DNA from: Devosia naphthalenivorans
Lineage (GTDB): Bacteria > Pseudomonadota > Alphaproteobacteria > Rhizobiales > Devosiaceae
NCBI RefSeq assembly: GCF_003056355.1
Contig: NZ_PYVW01000008.1
Span: 1-64,000, forward strand
DNA length: 64,000 nt
Direction: 5' to 3'
In this document: in pieces, positions 52,841-61,014 of the stretch
Numbering within the stretch: position 1 is the stretch's first letter
Layout of the letters: every line of letters begins with the position of its first letter
Notes under the pieces: generated by a model
What the model was told of the DNA's origin: nothing
Seen by the model: only the letters and a program-made list of their open reading frames with translations
Database searches by the model: none
Program-made: the position numbers and the translations under genes

Positions 52841-54553
52841 TCAGCGAAGTTCCGGCGGAACCAGTTGTTCATCGATGAGAGGGGAGAAATCGGGCGCAAT
52901 TCCGAGCATTGGCGCAACGCGCTGCACAATGCGGCCCGTGACCGCACCGGCGTTCCAGCCCGCAGTCGTGCCCGATTGCGGGTTTTCCCGCTTTGGCTCG
53001 TCGACCATGATGACCATGGCATAGCGCGGGTTATCGAGCGGGAACGCGGAGCCGAAGAAATTGGTGACCTTGCTCGCGGAGTAGCGGCCATCGACCACCT
53101 TTTCGGCGGTGCCGGTCTTGCCGCCGATGCGATAGCCCAGCGCCGCCTTGTTCATCTGCGAGCCGGAGCCTTCCAGCGCATTGAGCCGCATGAGGTAGCG
53201 GATCTGGGCACTGGCCCTTTCGGTTATAACACGGCGATAGAACTGCTCCGCTTCCGCCTGGTCGCGCCGGTAAAGCGTCGGTGGGACGTAGTTGCCGCCG
53301 TTGACGAAAGCCGCATAGGCCGCGACCATGTGGAGCGGCGACACCGAGAGGCCATGGCCGAAGGATGCCGTGGCGGCGCCGACTTCCGAGAGTTCCTTGG
53401 GCACTGTCGGCAGGCGCATTTCCGGCAATTCGAACGGCACGCGCGCGTCAAACCCCATGCTGGTCAGGAACTGGCGAAATGCCTCCTTGCCCATGGCCTG
53501 CATGACGCGGATGGTGCCGATATTGGACGAGTATTTGTAGACTTCGGGCAGGCTCAGGATGCGGTGCTTGCCGTGGAAGTCGTCAATGGTGAAGCGGCCG
53601 AAGCGAATGCCGAATCGCGCGTCGAACTGGTCGGTGATCGTCACCGCGCCACTGCTGAGCGCACCCGCCAGGGTGACGGTCTTGAAGATCGATCCCGGCT
53701 CGAAAATGCCTGCCGTGATGCGGTTGAAACTGTCTTTGACCAGTGCGGTGGCCGGCTGGTTCGGGTCGAAATCGGGCAGCGACGCCAGCGCGATGACTTC
53801 ACCAGTGTGGATGTCCACCATCACGCCAGCCGCCGCGATTGCCTGGTAGCGCGACATCGCATCGACGAGTTGCTCGTGCATCACGTGCTGCACGCGCATG
53901 TCGACCGAGAGTTCAACTGGCGCCAGGGCGTTGCCGCGCGCAAGCCCCAACTCCTGCAGCAGCGCAACGTTTTCGCCATCCATGTGCCGCTCGATGCCGG
54001 CAATGCCCTGGTTGTCGACATTGGTCGAACCCAGGATATGGCTGGCTTCGCTCATGCCGGGGTAGAAGCGCTTGGACTCGGTGAGGAACTCGACGCCCGG
54101 AATGCCCAGGCGCATGATGCGGTCCTCGATGGCGGGCGAGAGTTCGCGCTGCACCCAGACGAAGCCCTTGTCGCCGGTCAGCCGGTCACGCAGCCAGGGT
54201 TCGCTGAGATCGGGCAGAACCGTCCTGATCTTGCGCACGGCTTCTTCGACATCGATGATGCGGCGCGGCTCGGCATAGAGCGAAGGCACGCGGATATCAA
54301 CGGCCATTTCGAGGCCGTTGCGGTCCAGGATGGGCGGGCGCGTGGCAGTAATGGCATCGCGGGCCTGCCCTTCGATAGTGGTATCGGGCACCACCATGCC
54401 GAGTTGGACCAGCCGCCCGCCGACAAGCCCGAACCCCAGCACCAGTGCCAGCACCATCCAGCGGATGCGCGCCTGGGTGAGATTGCCGCGAACCTTGCGC
54501 CCGCCGTCGAGCGCGATTGTCGATCCAAGGTCGTCGGCGGTGACGCTCATCAT
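52841..54553 (-). CDS. ftsI: FtsI, septal class B penicillin-binding protein (PBP3)
   Basis: This 570-residue septal transpeptidase works with FtsW. It has a cytoplasmic stretch, one membrane helix (WMVLALVLGFGLVGGRL), the PBP dimer/pedestal domain and the transpeptidase domain. The latter has SxxK in EPGSIFKT (about 282-289), SxN in YKYSSNIGTI (about 336-345) and KTG in GGKTGTAEK (about 476-484). The ATG at 54553 overlaps the ftsL stop in ATGA. All catalytic residues are intact. Confidence 0.96.
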   Translation of the reverse strand: MMSVTADDLGSTIALDGGRKVRGNLTQARIRWMVLALVLGFGLVGGRLVQLGMVVPDTTIEGQARDAITATRPPILDRNGLEMAVDIRVPSLYAEPRRIIDVEEAVRKIRTVLPDLSEPWLRDRLTGDKGFVWVQRELSPAIEDRIMRLGIPGVEFLTESKRFYPGMSEASHILGSTNVDNQGIAGIERHMDGENVALLQELGLARGNALAPVELSVDMRVQHVMHEQLVDAMSRYQAIAAAGVMVDIHTGEVIALASLPDFDPNQPATALVKDSFNRITAGIFEPGSIFKTVTLAGALSSGAVTITDQFDARFGIRFGRFTIDDFHGKHRILSLPEVYKYSSNIGTIRVMQAMGKEAFRQFLTSMGFDARVPFELPEMRLPTVPKELSEVGAATASFGHGLSVSPLHMVAAYAAFVNGGNYVPPTLYRRDQAEAEQFYRRVITERASAQIRYLMRLNALEGSGSQMNKAALGYRIGGKTGTAEKVVDGRYSASKVTNFFGSAFPLDNPRYAMVIMVDEPKRENPQSGTTAGWNAGAVTGRIVQRVAPMLGIAPDFSPLIDEQLVPPELR

Positions 54554-54933
54554 TCAATGCCTTCGAGTTCGAGGATGGCGTCGATCGGATCGATGCCGGC
54601 TTCCAGCGACAGGAACAGGGAATCCATGGCAGCGCTGTTGGGCTTGGCCGGGCGCATGGGAATGGCGGTGAACGAGCCGAACTGCTCCTGTTTGACCGGC
54701 TCGATCGCCAACGCCAATTGGTGGCGCTTGACGATGGGGTCGATATGGCCCGGCTGGTTGAGCACCGCCTCGTCAGCCTTGAGCAGCGATAGATCGCCCT
54801 CCTGGCTATCGATCAGCGCGATCAGTGCCGTGCGTTCGCTGGCAGTATTCTCGATGGCGAACTTGAGCGCATAGACGCCCGACAGCATCAGCACGCTGGA
54901 AAAAAGCAGGAAGATGTTGAGATTGCGGATCAT
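54550..54933 (-). CDS. ftsL: FtsL-like cell-division protein
   Basis: This is a 127-residue bitopic protein with one N-terminal membrane helix (MIRNLNIFLLFSSVLMLSG) and a periplasmic coiled coil (about 28-75). The sequence is poorly conserved, but its position between rsmH and ftsI, size and topology fit FtsL, which with FtsB and FtsQ activates FtsWI. Its start overlaps the rsmH stop (4 bases) and its stop overlaps the ftsI start, so the three are translationally coupled. The C-terminal 45 residues beyond the coil are of unknown role. Confidence 0.88.
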   Translation of the reverse strand: MIRNLNIFLLFSSVLMLSGVYALKFAIENTASERTALIALIDSQEGDLSLLKADEAVLNQPGHIDPIVKRHQLALAIEPVKQEQFGSFTAIPMRPAKPNSAAMDSLFLSLEAGIDPIDAILELEGIE

Positions 54934-55931
54934 TCGCTACCCCGCACACGTGGCACGCCAAGGCCATCGAACCGCACCGGACGCGCTGCAGCATCCGAAC
55001 GGAGGCCGGCGCGCAGAATCGCCGAACGAGCGCGCGGATTGCGGCTCAGCTCGGCTTCACCCGGCTTGGCCGCCTTGGCAATCTCGACCCAGCGCCGCGC
55101 CTCGGTTTGCACCTGCGGCAAATGACGGGATTGGGCGGGGCCACCCTTGTCGGGGTCGAAGAAGCGTTTGACGATGCGGTCTTCCAGCGAATGGAAGGTC
55201 ACGACGGCAAGCCGCCCACCTTCCGCCAACAGCCGCTCGGCCGCAAACAGCGCCTCGACCAATTGATCGAACTCGGCATTGACGGCAATGCGCAGCGCCT
55301 GGAACGAGCGGGTCGCAGGATGGGCGTCGCCGGGCTTGCGGCCGATGGCTTTCTCGATGATTCGGGCAAGCTCGGTCGTGGTCTGGATCTCAGCTGTTTC
55401 GCGGGCCGCGACGATGAACTGGGCGATGCGACGCGACTTGCGTTCTTCGCCGAAGGCATAGAGCAGGTTCGCCAGGGCCTCGGTTTCGAGCCCGTTGACG
55501 AGGTCCGCGGCGCTTTCGCCCTCCCCGCTCATGCGCATGTCGAGCGGGCCCTCGCGCATGAAGGAAAAGCCGCGCTCGGGCTGGTCCAGCTGCATGGAGG
55601 AAACGCCGATATCGAGCACGACCCCATCGATGGGACCATGCTCGGCGGCGAGGCTATCGAGCTCGGAGAAGGTGCCGGGCACGAAGGTGAGGCGATCGGG
55701 AAACTCTGCGCTCAGCGCATCGGCGAACGGCTTGACGCTGGGGTCACGGTCGATTGCAATCACGCTGGCCCCAGCTTGCAGCAGGGCGCGCGAATAGCCG
55801 CCAGCGCCAAAGGTGCCGTCAACAATGCGCTTGCCATCGAGCGGGGAAAACGCCGCCAGCACCTCGTCCAGCAGGACCGGTACATGGGGACCGCCTTGAG
55901 GGCTGCTATCGGGCAGAGAACGCTTGCCCAT
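54930..55931 (-). CDS. rsmH: 16S rRNA (cytosine-1402 N4) methyltransferase
   Basis: RsmH (MraW) methylates C1402 of 16S rRNA in the P site and is the usual first or second gene of dcw clusters. The 333 residues show HVPVLLDEVLAAF, the SAM motif IVDGTFGAGGYSRALL, VLDIGVSSMQLDQPERGFSF, RSFQALRIAVNAE and VTFHSLEDRIVKRFF. The ATG at 55931 gives the conserved start; a GTG at 55985 is an in-frame alternative and the GGAG about 12 bases before 55931 is not decisive. No mraZ precedes it; the upstream side is repeats and rnpB. Confidence 0.94.
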   Translation of the reverse strand: MGKRSLPDSSPQGGPHVPVLLDEVLAAFSPLDGKRIVDGTFGAGGYSRALLQAGASVIAIDRDPSVKPFADALSAEFPDRLTFVPGTFSELDSLAAEHGPIDGVVLDIGVSSMQLDQPERGFSFMREGPLDMRMSGEGESAADLVNGLETEALANLLYAFGEERKSRRIAQFIVAARETAEIQTTTELARIIEKAIGRKPGDAHPATRSFQALRIAVNAEFDQLVEALFAAERLLAEGGRLAVVTFHSLEDRIVKRFFDPDKGGPAQSRHLPQVQTEARRWVEIAKAAKPGEAELSRNPRARSAILRAGLRSDAAARPVRFDGLGVPRVRGSE

Positions 55932-56050
55932 TAAGGCGACTACTCCATCGCCGGCCAGAATGCCGGTTCGTAAACTTCTCCGCACATTGCCGGAGGACGT
56001 TTAAGATTCTGTTTCCTATAGGGGGGAAGTACCGATCCACCCCACCCACG

Positions 56051-56161
56051 GTGTCACCCCGGCGCAGGCCGGGGTCCATCTCGGGATCAGACTACAGCCG
56101 CAAGGTGGTCCGAACGGAACAAGCATCTCAGGATGGATCCCGGCCTACGCCGGGATGACAT
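56051..56161. repeat. R4 inverted repeat (CCCCGGC-core palindromes)
   Basis: GTCACCCCGGCGCAGGCCGG and CCGGCCTACGCCGGGATGAC are inverted copies about 70 bases apart; each contains its own stem (CCCCGGC/GCCGGGG and CCCGGC/GCCGGG). A further dispersed-type element upstream of rsmH. Confidence 0.75.
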
Positions 56162-56195
56162 CGTGCATGAGGCAATATCTGTCCCCATCCCACCA

Positions 56196-56213
56196 GGTCA
56201 TTCCCGCGAAAGG
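56196..56213. repeat. R1 palindromic repeat, truncated copy
   Basis: GGTCATTCCCGCGAAAGG keeps the left half-stem and GAAA loop but is cut where GCGGG should follow. The break lies about 22 bases before the R2 pair, suggesting that later insertion or deletion trimmed it. Confidence 0.65.
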
Positions 56214-56235
56214 AGGTGTGAACTGCTCGCACAGT

Positions 56236-56323
56236 AGACCTCATCCTGAGCCTGTCGAAGGACGAGGTCGTGGCAGGCACGGTGTGCCCGACCTCGTGGT
56301 TCGACAGGCTCACCATGAGGTCT
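56236..56323. repeat. R2 palindromic repeat, paired copy
   Basis: It has the same two-arm structure as at 51165-51256 with loop GAGCCTGTCGA. The left arm has stem TCCT/AGGA and the right arm TGGT/ACCA. It ends about 19 bases before the rnpB 3' end. Confidence 0.86.
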
Positions 56324-56341
56324 CAAGACAGGAAGGAAAAC

Positions 56342-56725
<384 letters not shown>

Positions 56726-56731
56726 AGGCGT

Positions 56732-56761
56732 GATGTAGTGAGATAGCCCCTGCCCCGTCAA
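56732..56761 (-). promoter_or_regulatory. Promoter of rnpB
   Basis: On the minus strand TTGACG (56756-56761) and TACATC (56732-56737) are spaced by 18 bases, and a start about 7 bases later coincides with the P1 5' end at 56725. The -35 overlaps the stop codon of the upstream J-domain gene. Confidence 0.65.
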
Positions 56762-57474
56762 GCGTTCGCTGGCAGGAGTGGGGTCTGCCTGGGCTTGGTC
56801 AGCGACTGATAGGCCAGGTTGATCGACTTCATGCGATCGGTTGCAACATCGATCAAATCCTCGGGTACACCCTTGGCGATCAGCCGGTCGGGGTGATGCT
56901 CGGCGACCAAAGTCCGGTAGACGCGGCGGATTTCCTCGGGCGTTGCATTGGGCGCAAGCCCCAGCACCATATAAGGGTCAATGCCTGCTTCGAGTTGCAC
57001 ATGCTGGCTCGCCAACTGCTCGAAACGCACTTCATCAAAGCCAAAGATGTCGCTGACGGATCGCAGATATTCCAGCTCACCCTCGTGCACCAGGCCGTCG
57101 GCCGTGGCGATATAGAAGAGGCCATCGAGCACATGCTCCAGCGTTTCGGGGCTGTCGGAAAAAAAGCGACGCACTTTGCGAGCATAGGAATCGTAACCGG
57201 CCACGTCCTGCTTGGCGAGATTGAACACCCGCGCCACCTGCTCTTCGTGGCCATGTGCAATCTCGACGGTGGCACGAAACGCCCGTTCTTCCGATGCCGT
57301 CACCATGCCGTCAGCGACGGCCATCTTCGCAGCGAGGGCAATCAGCGCGAGCGTGAAGGCGGCGTCACGGCCGCCCGGCAGCCAGTTATCGGGATCGAGA
57401 GCATTGACCAGCGAACCCGCAATGCCGGTGCGCTGGCTGAACGAGCCGACATATTCTGACAGTTTTTGCCACAT
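56758..57474 (-). CDS. TerB/J-domain co-chaperone, DjlA-like
   Basis: This is a 238-residue protein. The N-terminal half is an all-helical TerB-like domain (AALAAKMAVADGMVTASEERAF, then IATADGLVHEGELEYLRSV). The C-terminus is a J-domain starting PYMVLGLAPNATPEEIRRVYRTL with the essential HPD in AEHHPDRL. The order resembles DjlA, but the N-terminal membrane segment of DjlA is not evident. It probably stimulates DnaK ATPase in an envelope-related role. The ATG at 57474 is preferred over 57522 because MWQKLSEYV is the likely natural start. It lies directly upstream of rnpB. Confidence 0.85.
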   Translation of the reverse strand: MWQKLSEYVGSFSQRTGIAGSLVNALDPDNWLPGGRDAAFTLALIALAAKMAVADGMVTASEERAFRATVEIAHGHEEQVARVFNLAKQDVAGYDSYARKVRRFFSDSPETLEHVLDGLFYIATADGLVHEGELEYLRSVSDIFGFDEVRFEQLASQHVQLEAGIDPYMVLGLAPNATPEEIRRVYRTLVAEHHPDRLIAKGVPEDLIDVATDRMKSINLAYQSLTKPRQTPLLPANA

Positions 57475-57624
57475 GTCGGACTTCTCGGGGGCACAGGGCA
57501 ATGAAATGGCGGCGCCTTTCATCGTGACGAACGTTTCGTCTTTGGGTGATTTGCGCGGAACGATAGCCGCTCCATACCCCGAGGTCCAGCCGCGCCCGGC
57601 GCATGGCGGCCCTTCGAATTTGCC

Positions 57625-58446
57625 TTATGGGTAGAAGAACAGCTCCTGACCGATGAGGCGGTCGCGCTGCTGGAACTCCCGATCGCGATCAAAGAAGAAC
57701 TCGTCGTCATCATTGTAGCGCGGTGCAATCTGAGCTTGCTGCGGCGCCTGCCGGCGCGCCAGGAAATCAGCGAGCGGACCGGTTTCCCAATCCTCGAGAT
57801 CTTCCGCAGTGATCTCGGCCTGCGGCGCGGGCTGCACCGACGGAGGCACAAAGACCGGCTCGTTGGCAGGGAACACCACTGAGGGCGCAACCGGGTTGGC
57901 AGTTGCGACGATGACGGGCTCGGGCCGCATGGAGAGCGGCATGGGAACGGGCGCAACCTTGGGCGAGATCGATGCGGTCTCGACCGGATCGGTCGCGGCC
58001 GCAGGCTCGGTGATGATGGGGGTGCGTGCCGGCGCCGGGGCAACGGCGGTCTGCGTTGGTTTCGCGGGGGCCGTTACCTCTGGCTTGACCGTTGCAGTTT
58101 CGGCGGGTTTTGCAGCAGGAGCGACCGGCTTTTCGGCCGGTGCATCACTGATATAGCTGGGCAATTTCCTGCCGGACTGGACGAAATTTTCGACGACGTC
58201 TGTATTCTGCGCAGCCGGCTTGGCTGGCGCGACGGCGGCAACTTCAACCGGCTTGGCTTCCGGGCGTTGGGCCTGGGGGGCTGGCGTGGGGGCTGAAGGG
58301 CGCTCCTCGACGACGGCGATTTGTGCAGTTGGCGCAGCCCTGTCGCCCAGAAACTGGGCGGATAGCAGGTCTGCTGTAGGTACGCCAACAACGAGAAAAG
58401 CACCGGCCCAAGCCAGGCCATTGGTAATGCGGCGATCGATCTGCAT
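57625..58446 (-). CDS. Membrane-anchored Pro/Ala-rich protein, unknown
   Basis: This is a 273-residue protein with an N-terminal hydrophobic segment (ITNGLAWAGAFLVVGVPTADLL) that can be an anchor or signal. About 150 residues dominated by Ala, Pro, Val, Lys and Thr follow, then an acidic, aromatic C-terminus (YNDDDEFFFDRDREF, ending ELFFYP). The middle is almost certainly disordered and could span the periplasm. The ATG at 58446 is used; 58500 is an in-frame alternative, and neither has a strong ribosome-binding site. I do not recognise a family. The ordered C-terminus is the most likely functional part. Confidence 0.7.
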   Translation of the reverse strand: MQIDRRITNGLAWAGAFLVVGVPTADLLSAQFLGDRAAPTAQIAVVEERPSAPTPAPQAQRPEAKPVEVAAVAPAKPAAQNTDVVENFVQSGRKLPSYISDAPAEKPVAPAAKPAETATVKPEVTAPAKPTQTAVAPAPARTPIITEPAAATDPVETASISPKVAPVPMPLSMRPEPVIVATANPVAPSVVFPANEPVFVPPSVQPAPQAEITAEDLEDWETGPLADFLARRQAPQQAQIAPRYNDDDEFFFDRDREFQQRDRLIGQELFFYP

Positions 58447-58637
58447 GGTCTTACGTCCCGATTTATTCCGCCCTCGGGCGGCGACAAAGCCGGATTTCAT
58501 GGCCGTTTTATGGAACGGCGCCGACCTTGCCTTGATGCGGCCGCCGACATGAACCTACCCTGAACAGGGTTCATGCCCCGCCGGCGAGCGGCAGTCTCAT
58601 GGCACCAGAACATGGTGAATGCAAGGTTAACGCTAAG

Positions 58638-59540
58638 CTATGCGACAGCCGGCCGGCGCCCCAGGATACGAGCCAGCGCCAGCGCCAATGGCGAGCGATT
58701 ATGCGTATAGATGTGGAACTCGGTGACCCCCTCGTCGAGCAATTCGGTCACCTGCTCGGCGGCTACCGCCGAGGCGACCAGCGCGTGCGTTTCGGGCTCT
58801 TCATCAAGCCCGTCAAAGCGTTCGGCGAGCCAAGCCGGGATCGAAGTGCCGCAACGCGCGGCAAAGTTCGAAATCTGCTTGAAGCTGTGGATCGGCTGAA
58901 TACCCGGCACGATCGGCGCGGTGATGCCGGCGGCGCGGGCGCGTTCGAGGTAACGCAGGTAATCCCCATTAGAGAAAAACATCTGCGTGATCGCCCGGTT
59001 CGCGCCGGCATCGAGCTTGCGCTTGAGATTGTCGATCTCGGTTGCCCAGTCCGGGCTTTGCGGATGCTTTTCAGGATAGGCGGCAACGGAAATGTCGAAA
59101 TCGCCGATGCGGCGGATGCCACCAACGAGGTCGGCGGCGTTCTGATAACCTTGCGGGTGCGGCGTGAAGGGCTGGCCCACGCCTTCGGGTGGATCGCCGC
59201 GGAGGGCCACGATCCGGCCGATGCCCGCATCCTGATAGCCACGCACAACTTCGTCCACCTCGTCGCGCGTAGCGCCGACGCAGGTCAAATGCGCTGCCGC
59301 ATCAACGCCGGTGTCGGCCTTGATCGAGCGGACCATGCGCAGCGTACGCTCGCGGGTAGAGCCGCCAGCGCCATAGGTCACCGAAACGAAGCGGGGTTTC
59401 AGCGGCGCAAGCTTGTGCACGCTGTCCCAGAATTTTTCCTCCATCGCGTCGGTCTTGGGCGGGAAGAACTCAAAGGAGATCTGGAGATCGGGCCGCTGGT
59501 CGGCCGTCTGGCGGCTGGCCCGCAAATTGTCGTCGAGCAT
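58638..59540 (-). CDS. metF: 5,10-methylenetetrahydrofolate reductase
   Basis: MetF reduces methylene-THF to 5-methyl-THF, the methyl donor for methionine synthase, with FAD. The 300-residue TIM barrel has ISFEFFPPKTDAMEEKFW, FVSVTYGAGGSTRERTL, AAHLTCVGATRDEVD, VALRGDPPEG and GANRAITQMFF with conserved FAD and folate residues. ATG 59540 is chosen (GGAAG upstream, 11 bases after the sahR stop) over the overlapping in-frame ATG at 59576. It is the second gene of the sahR-metF operon and so is expected to respond to the SAM/SAH balance. Confidence 0.95.
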   Translation of the reverse strand: MLDDNLRASRQTADQRPDLQISFEFFPPKTDAMEEKFWDSVHKLAPLKPRFVSVTYGAGGSTRERTLRMVRSIKADTGVDAAAHLTCVGATRDEVDEVVRGYQDAGIGRIVALRGDPPEGVGQPFTPHPQGYQNAADLVGGIRRIGDFDISVAAYPEKHPQSPDWATEIDNLKRKLDAGANRAITQMFFSNGDYLRYLERARAAGITAPIVPGIQPIHSFKQISNFAARCGTSIPAWLAERFDGLDEEPETHALVASAVAAEQVTELLDEGVTEFHIYTHNRSPLALALARILGRRPAVA

Positions 59541-59551
59541 TGTGCTTCCGT

Positions 59552-60502
59552 TCAAGTCTTGTCGCTGAGGCGCCAAAGGCAGACCGTCAGGCCATTTTCA
59601 TTGTCCTGGCTGGGGAATTCGCGCGTTCCGGCAATTTCGAGGCCGGCGGCAGCGGCCCAGCCGCTCATTTGCCCCTGCGACAAGCCAAGACGCCGATGGG
59701 CGTGCTCGCTGCGCAGGAATTCAAGATTATGGGGCGCGAAATCGACGATGATCATTTCCCCACCAGGTTTGAGCAGGCGCCTGGCCTGCGCCAGCATTCG
59801 GCCGGGATCGTCGAAATAATGCAGCACCTGGTGGATGACGATGACGTCGGCAGGCCCGACCACGACATCCGGATCGCCAATATCGCCCAAGCGAACCTGC
59901 GCATGGGCAATGCCGCTGCTGGCGAGGCGAGAGCGCGCCACGGCGAGCATTTCGCGGCTCGAATCAAGCCCGATGCCGCGCTTGTAGCTGCCCGACAGCA
60001 ATTCCAGCATGCGCCCGGTGCCGGTTCCCAGATCGATCAGCGTATCGACCTTGCGTCCACCCAGCGCCTCGACCACAGCGGCCTCCACCGCTTCCTCGGG
60101 CACATGCAGGGTCTTGAGCAGGTCCCAGCTGCTGGCGACCTTGGCGAAATATTCCGTGGCCAGCGCCTGCTGGCTGGCACGCACGGCCTGCTGCCGCTCG
60201 ATATCGCGGCGGCGATCCGCGTCCCGATGATCGATGCGCTCGATCAGCCATTGCGCCAGCGCCGCGCCGTCGCCATCCTCGGCCAGGCCGTAATAGGCCC
60301 AGGCGCCTTCGGCATTGCGCTGGATCAAACCGGCATCAGCCAAAAGCTTGAGGTGGCGCGAAACTCGCGGCTGGCTTTGCTTGAGGATCTCGGTCAAATC
60401 CTTCACCGAATGGTCGCCATCGGCTAGCAGGGCCAGAAGCCGCAGCCGCGTCCCCTCACCCGCGGCTTTCAGCACGCCCACCAGTTCCGTCAACTCAGCC
60501 AC
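59552..60502 (-). CDS. sahR: ArsR-type regulator fused to SAM-methyltransferase domain (SahR-like)
   Basis: This is a 316-residue two-domain protein. Residues about 1-90 form an ArsR winged helix (LRLLALLADGDHSVKDLTEI, QSQPRVSRHLKLLADAGLI). Residues about 150-300 form a Rossmann methyltransferase domain (LIDLGTGTGRMLELL, then GIGLDSSREML, VIHQVLHYFDDPGRML). This matches proteobacterial SahR, a methionine-cycle repressor that senses S-adenosylhomocysteine, in the fused form. Start is GTG at 60502. A perfect 22-bp palindrome begins 16 bases upstream, which points to autoregulation and control of metF. Whether the methyltransferase domain is catalytic or only a ligand sensor is not known. Confidence 0.85.
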   Translation of the reverse strand: MAELTELVGVLKAAGEGTRLRLLALLADGDHSVKDLTEILKQSQPRVSRHLKLLADAGLIQRNAEGAWAYYGLAEDGDGAALAQWLIERIDHRDADRRRDIERQQAVRASQQALATEYFAKVASSWDLLKTLHVPEEAVEAAVVEALGGRKVDTLIDLGTGTGRMLELLSGSYKRGIGLDSSREMLAVARSRLASSGIAHAQVRLGDIGDPDVVVGPADVIVIHQVLHYFDDPGRMLAQARRLLKPGGEMIIVDFAPHNLEFLRSEHAHRRLGLSQGQMSGWAAAAGLEIAGTREFPSQDNENGLTVCLWRLSDKT

Positions 60503-60517
60503 TCCGCCCTCGCATTC

Positions 60518-60539
60518 GATATAAAGATATCTTTATATC
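60518..60539. promoter_or_regulatory. SahR-type operator, perfect 22-bp palindrome
   Basis: Two 11-base halves, GATATAAAGAT and ATCTTTATATC, are exact reverse complements. The site is AT-rich in a GC-rich setting, 16 bases upstream of the sahR GTG. It fits what I recall of the SahR consensus. Confidence 0.8.
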
Positions 60540-60693
60540 TAATTCGCGAGACGGTCTAGAGGTCCAAGATCGACTCTTCCCACTATTTGCATTGCAGCTG
60601 CCCAAGAGCCTGACCAGCTTCTTCAGGTGCATGTCAGCTTGGGGCTGATACCTAACGCGTCGGCTGCCCAAGCCGCAATTTTAGGAGATAGCC

Positions 60694-60954
60694 ATGATCA
60701 AATCAGTTGCCCTGGCATTTGCCACGATCGCCCTCGCCACTGCTGCTGCGCACGCGGATTCCAAACCCGAGAACGCTGGCCAGCAGTATGAACTTGTGGA
60801 CGGGTCAACCTACAGCAATGCAGGGGAAATGATGCAGCACCTGCGGGATAGGCAGGATGAATATGCCGCCGGCAATCCCAAGGAAATCGTGGATGCCTAC
60901 CCCGAAGAATTCGAAAATGTCGGCGACCTCATCCAGGAAAAACGCGTCGACTGA
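60694..60954 (+). CDS. Small secreted acidic protein, unknown
   Basis: This is an 86-residue protein with a signal peptide (MIKSVALAFATIALATAAAHA-D) and an acidic, helical mature part of about 64 residues without cysteines (SNAGEMMQHLRDRQDEYAAG). AGGAGA lies 7 bases before the ATG, a strong start. It is divergent from sahR and convergent with the DUF2336 gene. A GC-rich hairpin without a U-tract follows (60963-60990). I do not recognise a family. Confidence 0.75.
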   Translation: MIKSVALAFATIALATAAAHADSKPENAGQQYELVDGSTYSNAGEMMQHLRDRQDEYAAGNPKEIVDAYPEEFENVGDLIQEKRVD

Positions 60955-61014
60955 CACGACGAGCCGGCGGGGTTATCCCCGCCGCTCTCCACTTCCGGTG
61001 CCATGACCCCAGGG

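Larger units (their letters stand above)
55932..56341. other. Repeat-filled region between rsmH and rnpB
   Basis: These 410 bases hold no gene. From left to right they contain the rsmH upstream segment with CCTATAGG near 56017-56024, an R4-type inverted repeat (56051-56161), a truncated R1 (56196-56213) and a paired R2 (56236-56323). This is the start of the dcw transcript, where mraZ would normally sit. Confidence 0.7.

Noticed and set aside
51407..54874. A 1155-codon plus-strand open frame antisense to murE, ftsI and ftsL
   Set aside because: The opposite strand encodes complete Mur/Fts proteins with all motifs; the frame is open only because GC-rich codon use removes stops, and its product has no recognisable domain.
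58501..60694. SAM or SAH riboswitch in the metF region
   Set aside because: The leader of sahR is too short and shows no conserved riboswitch core; control is better explained by the operator palindrome.
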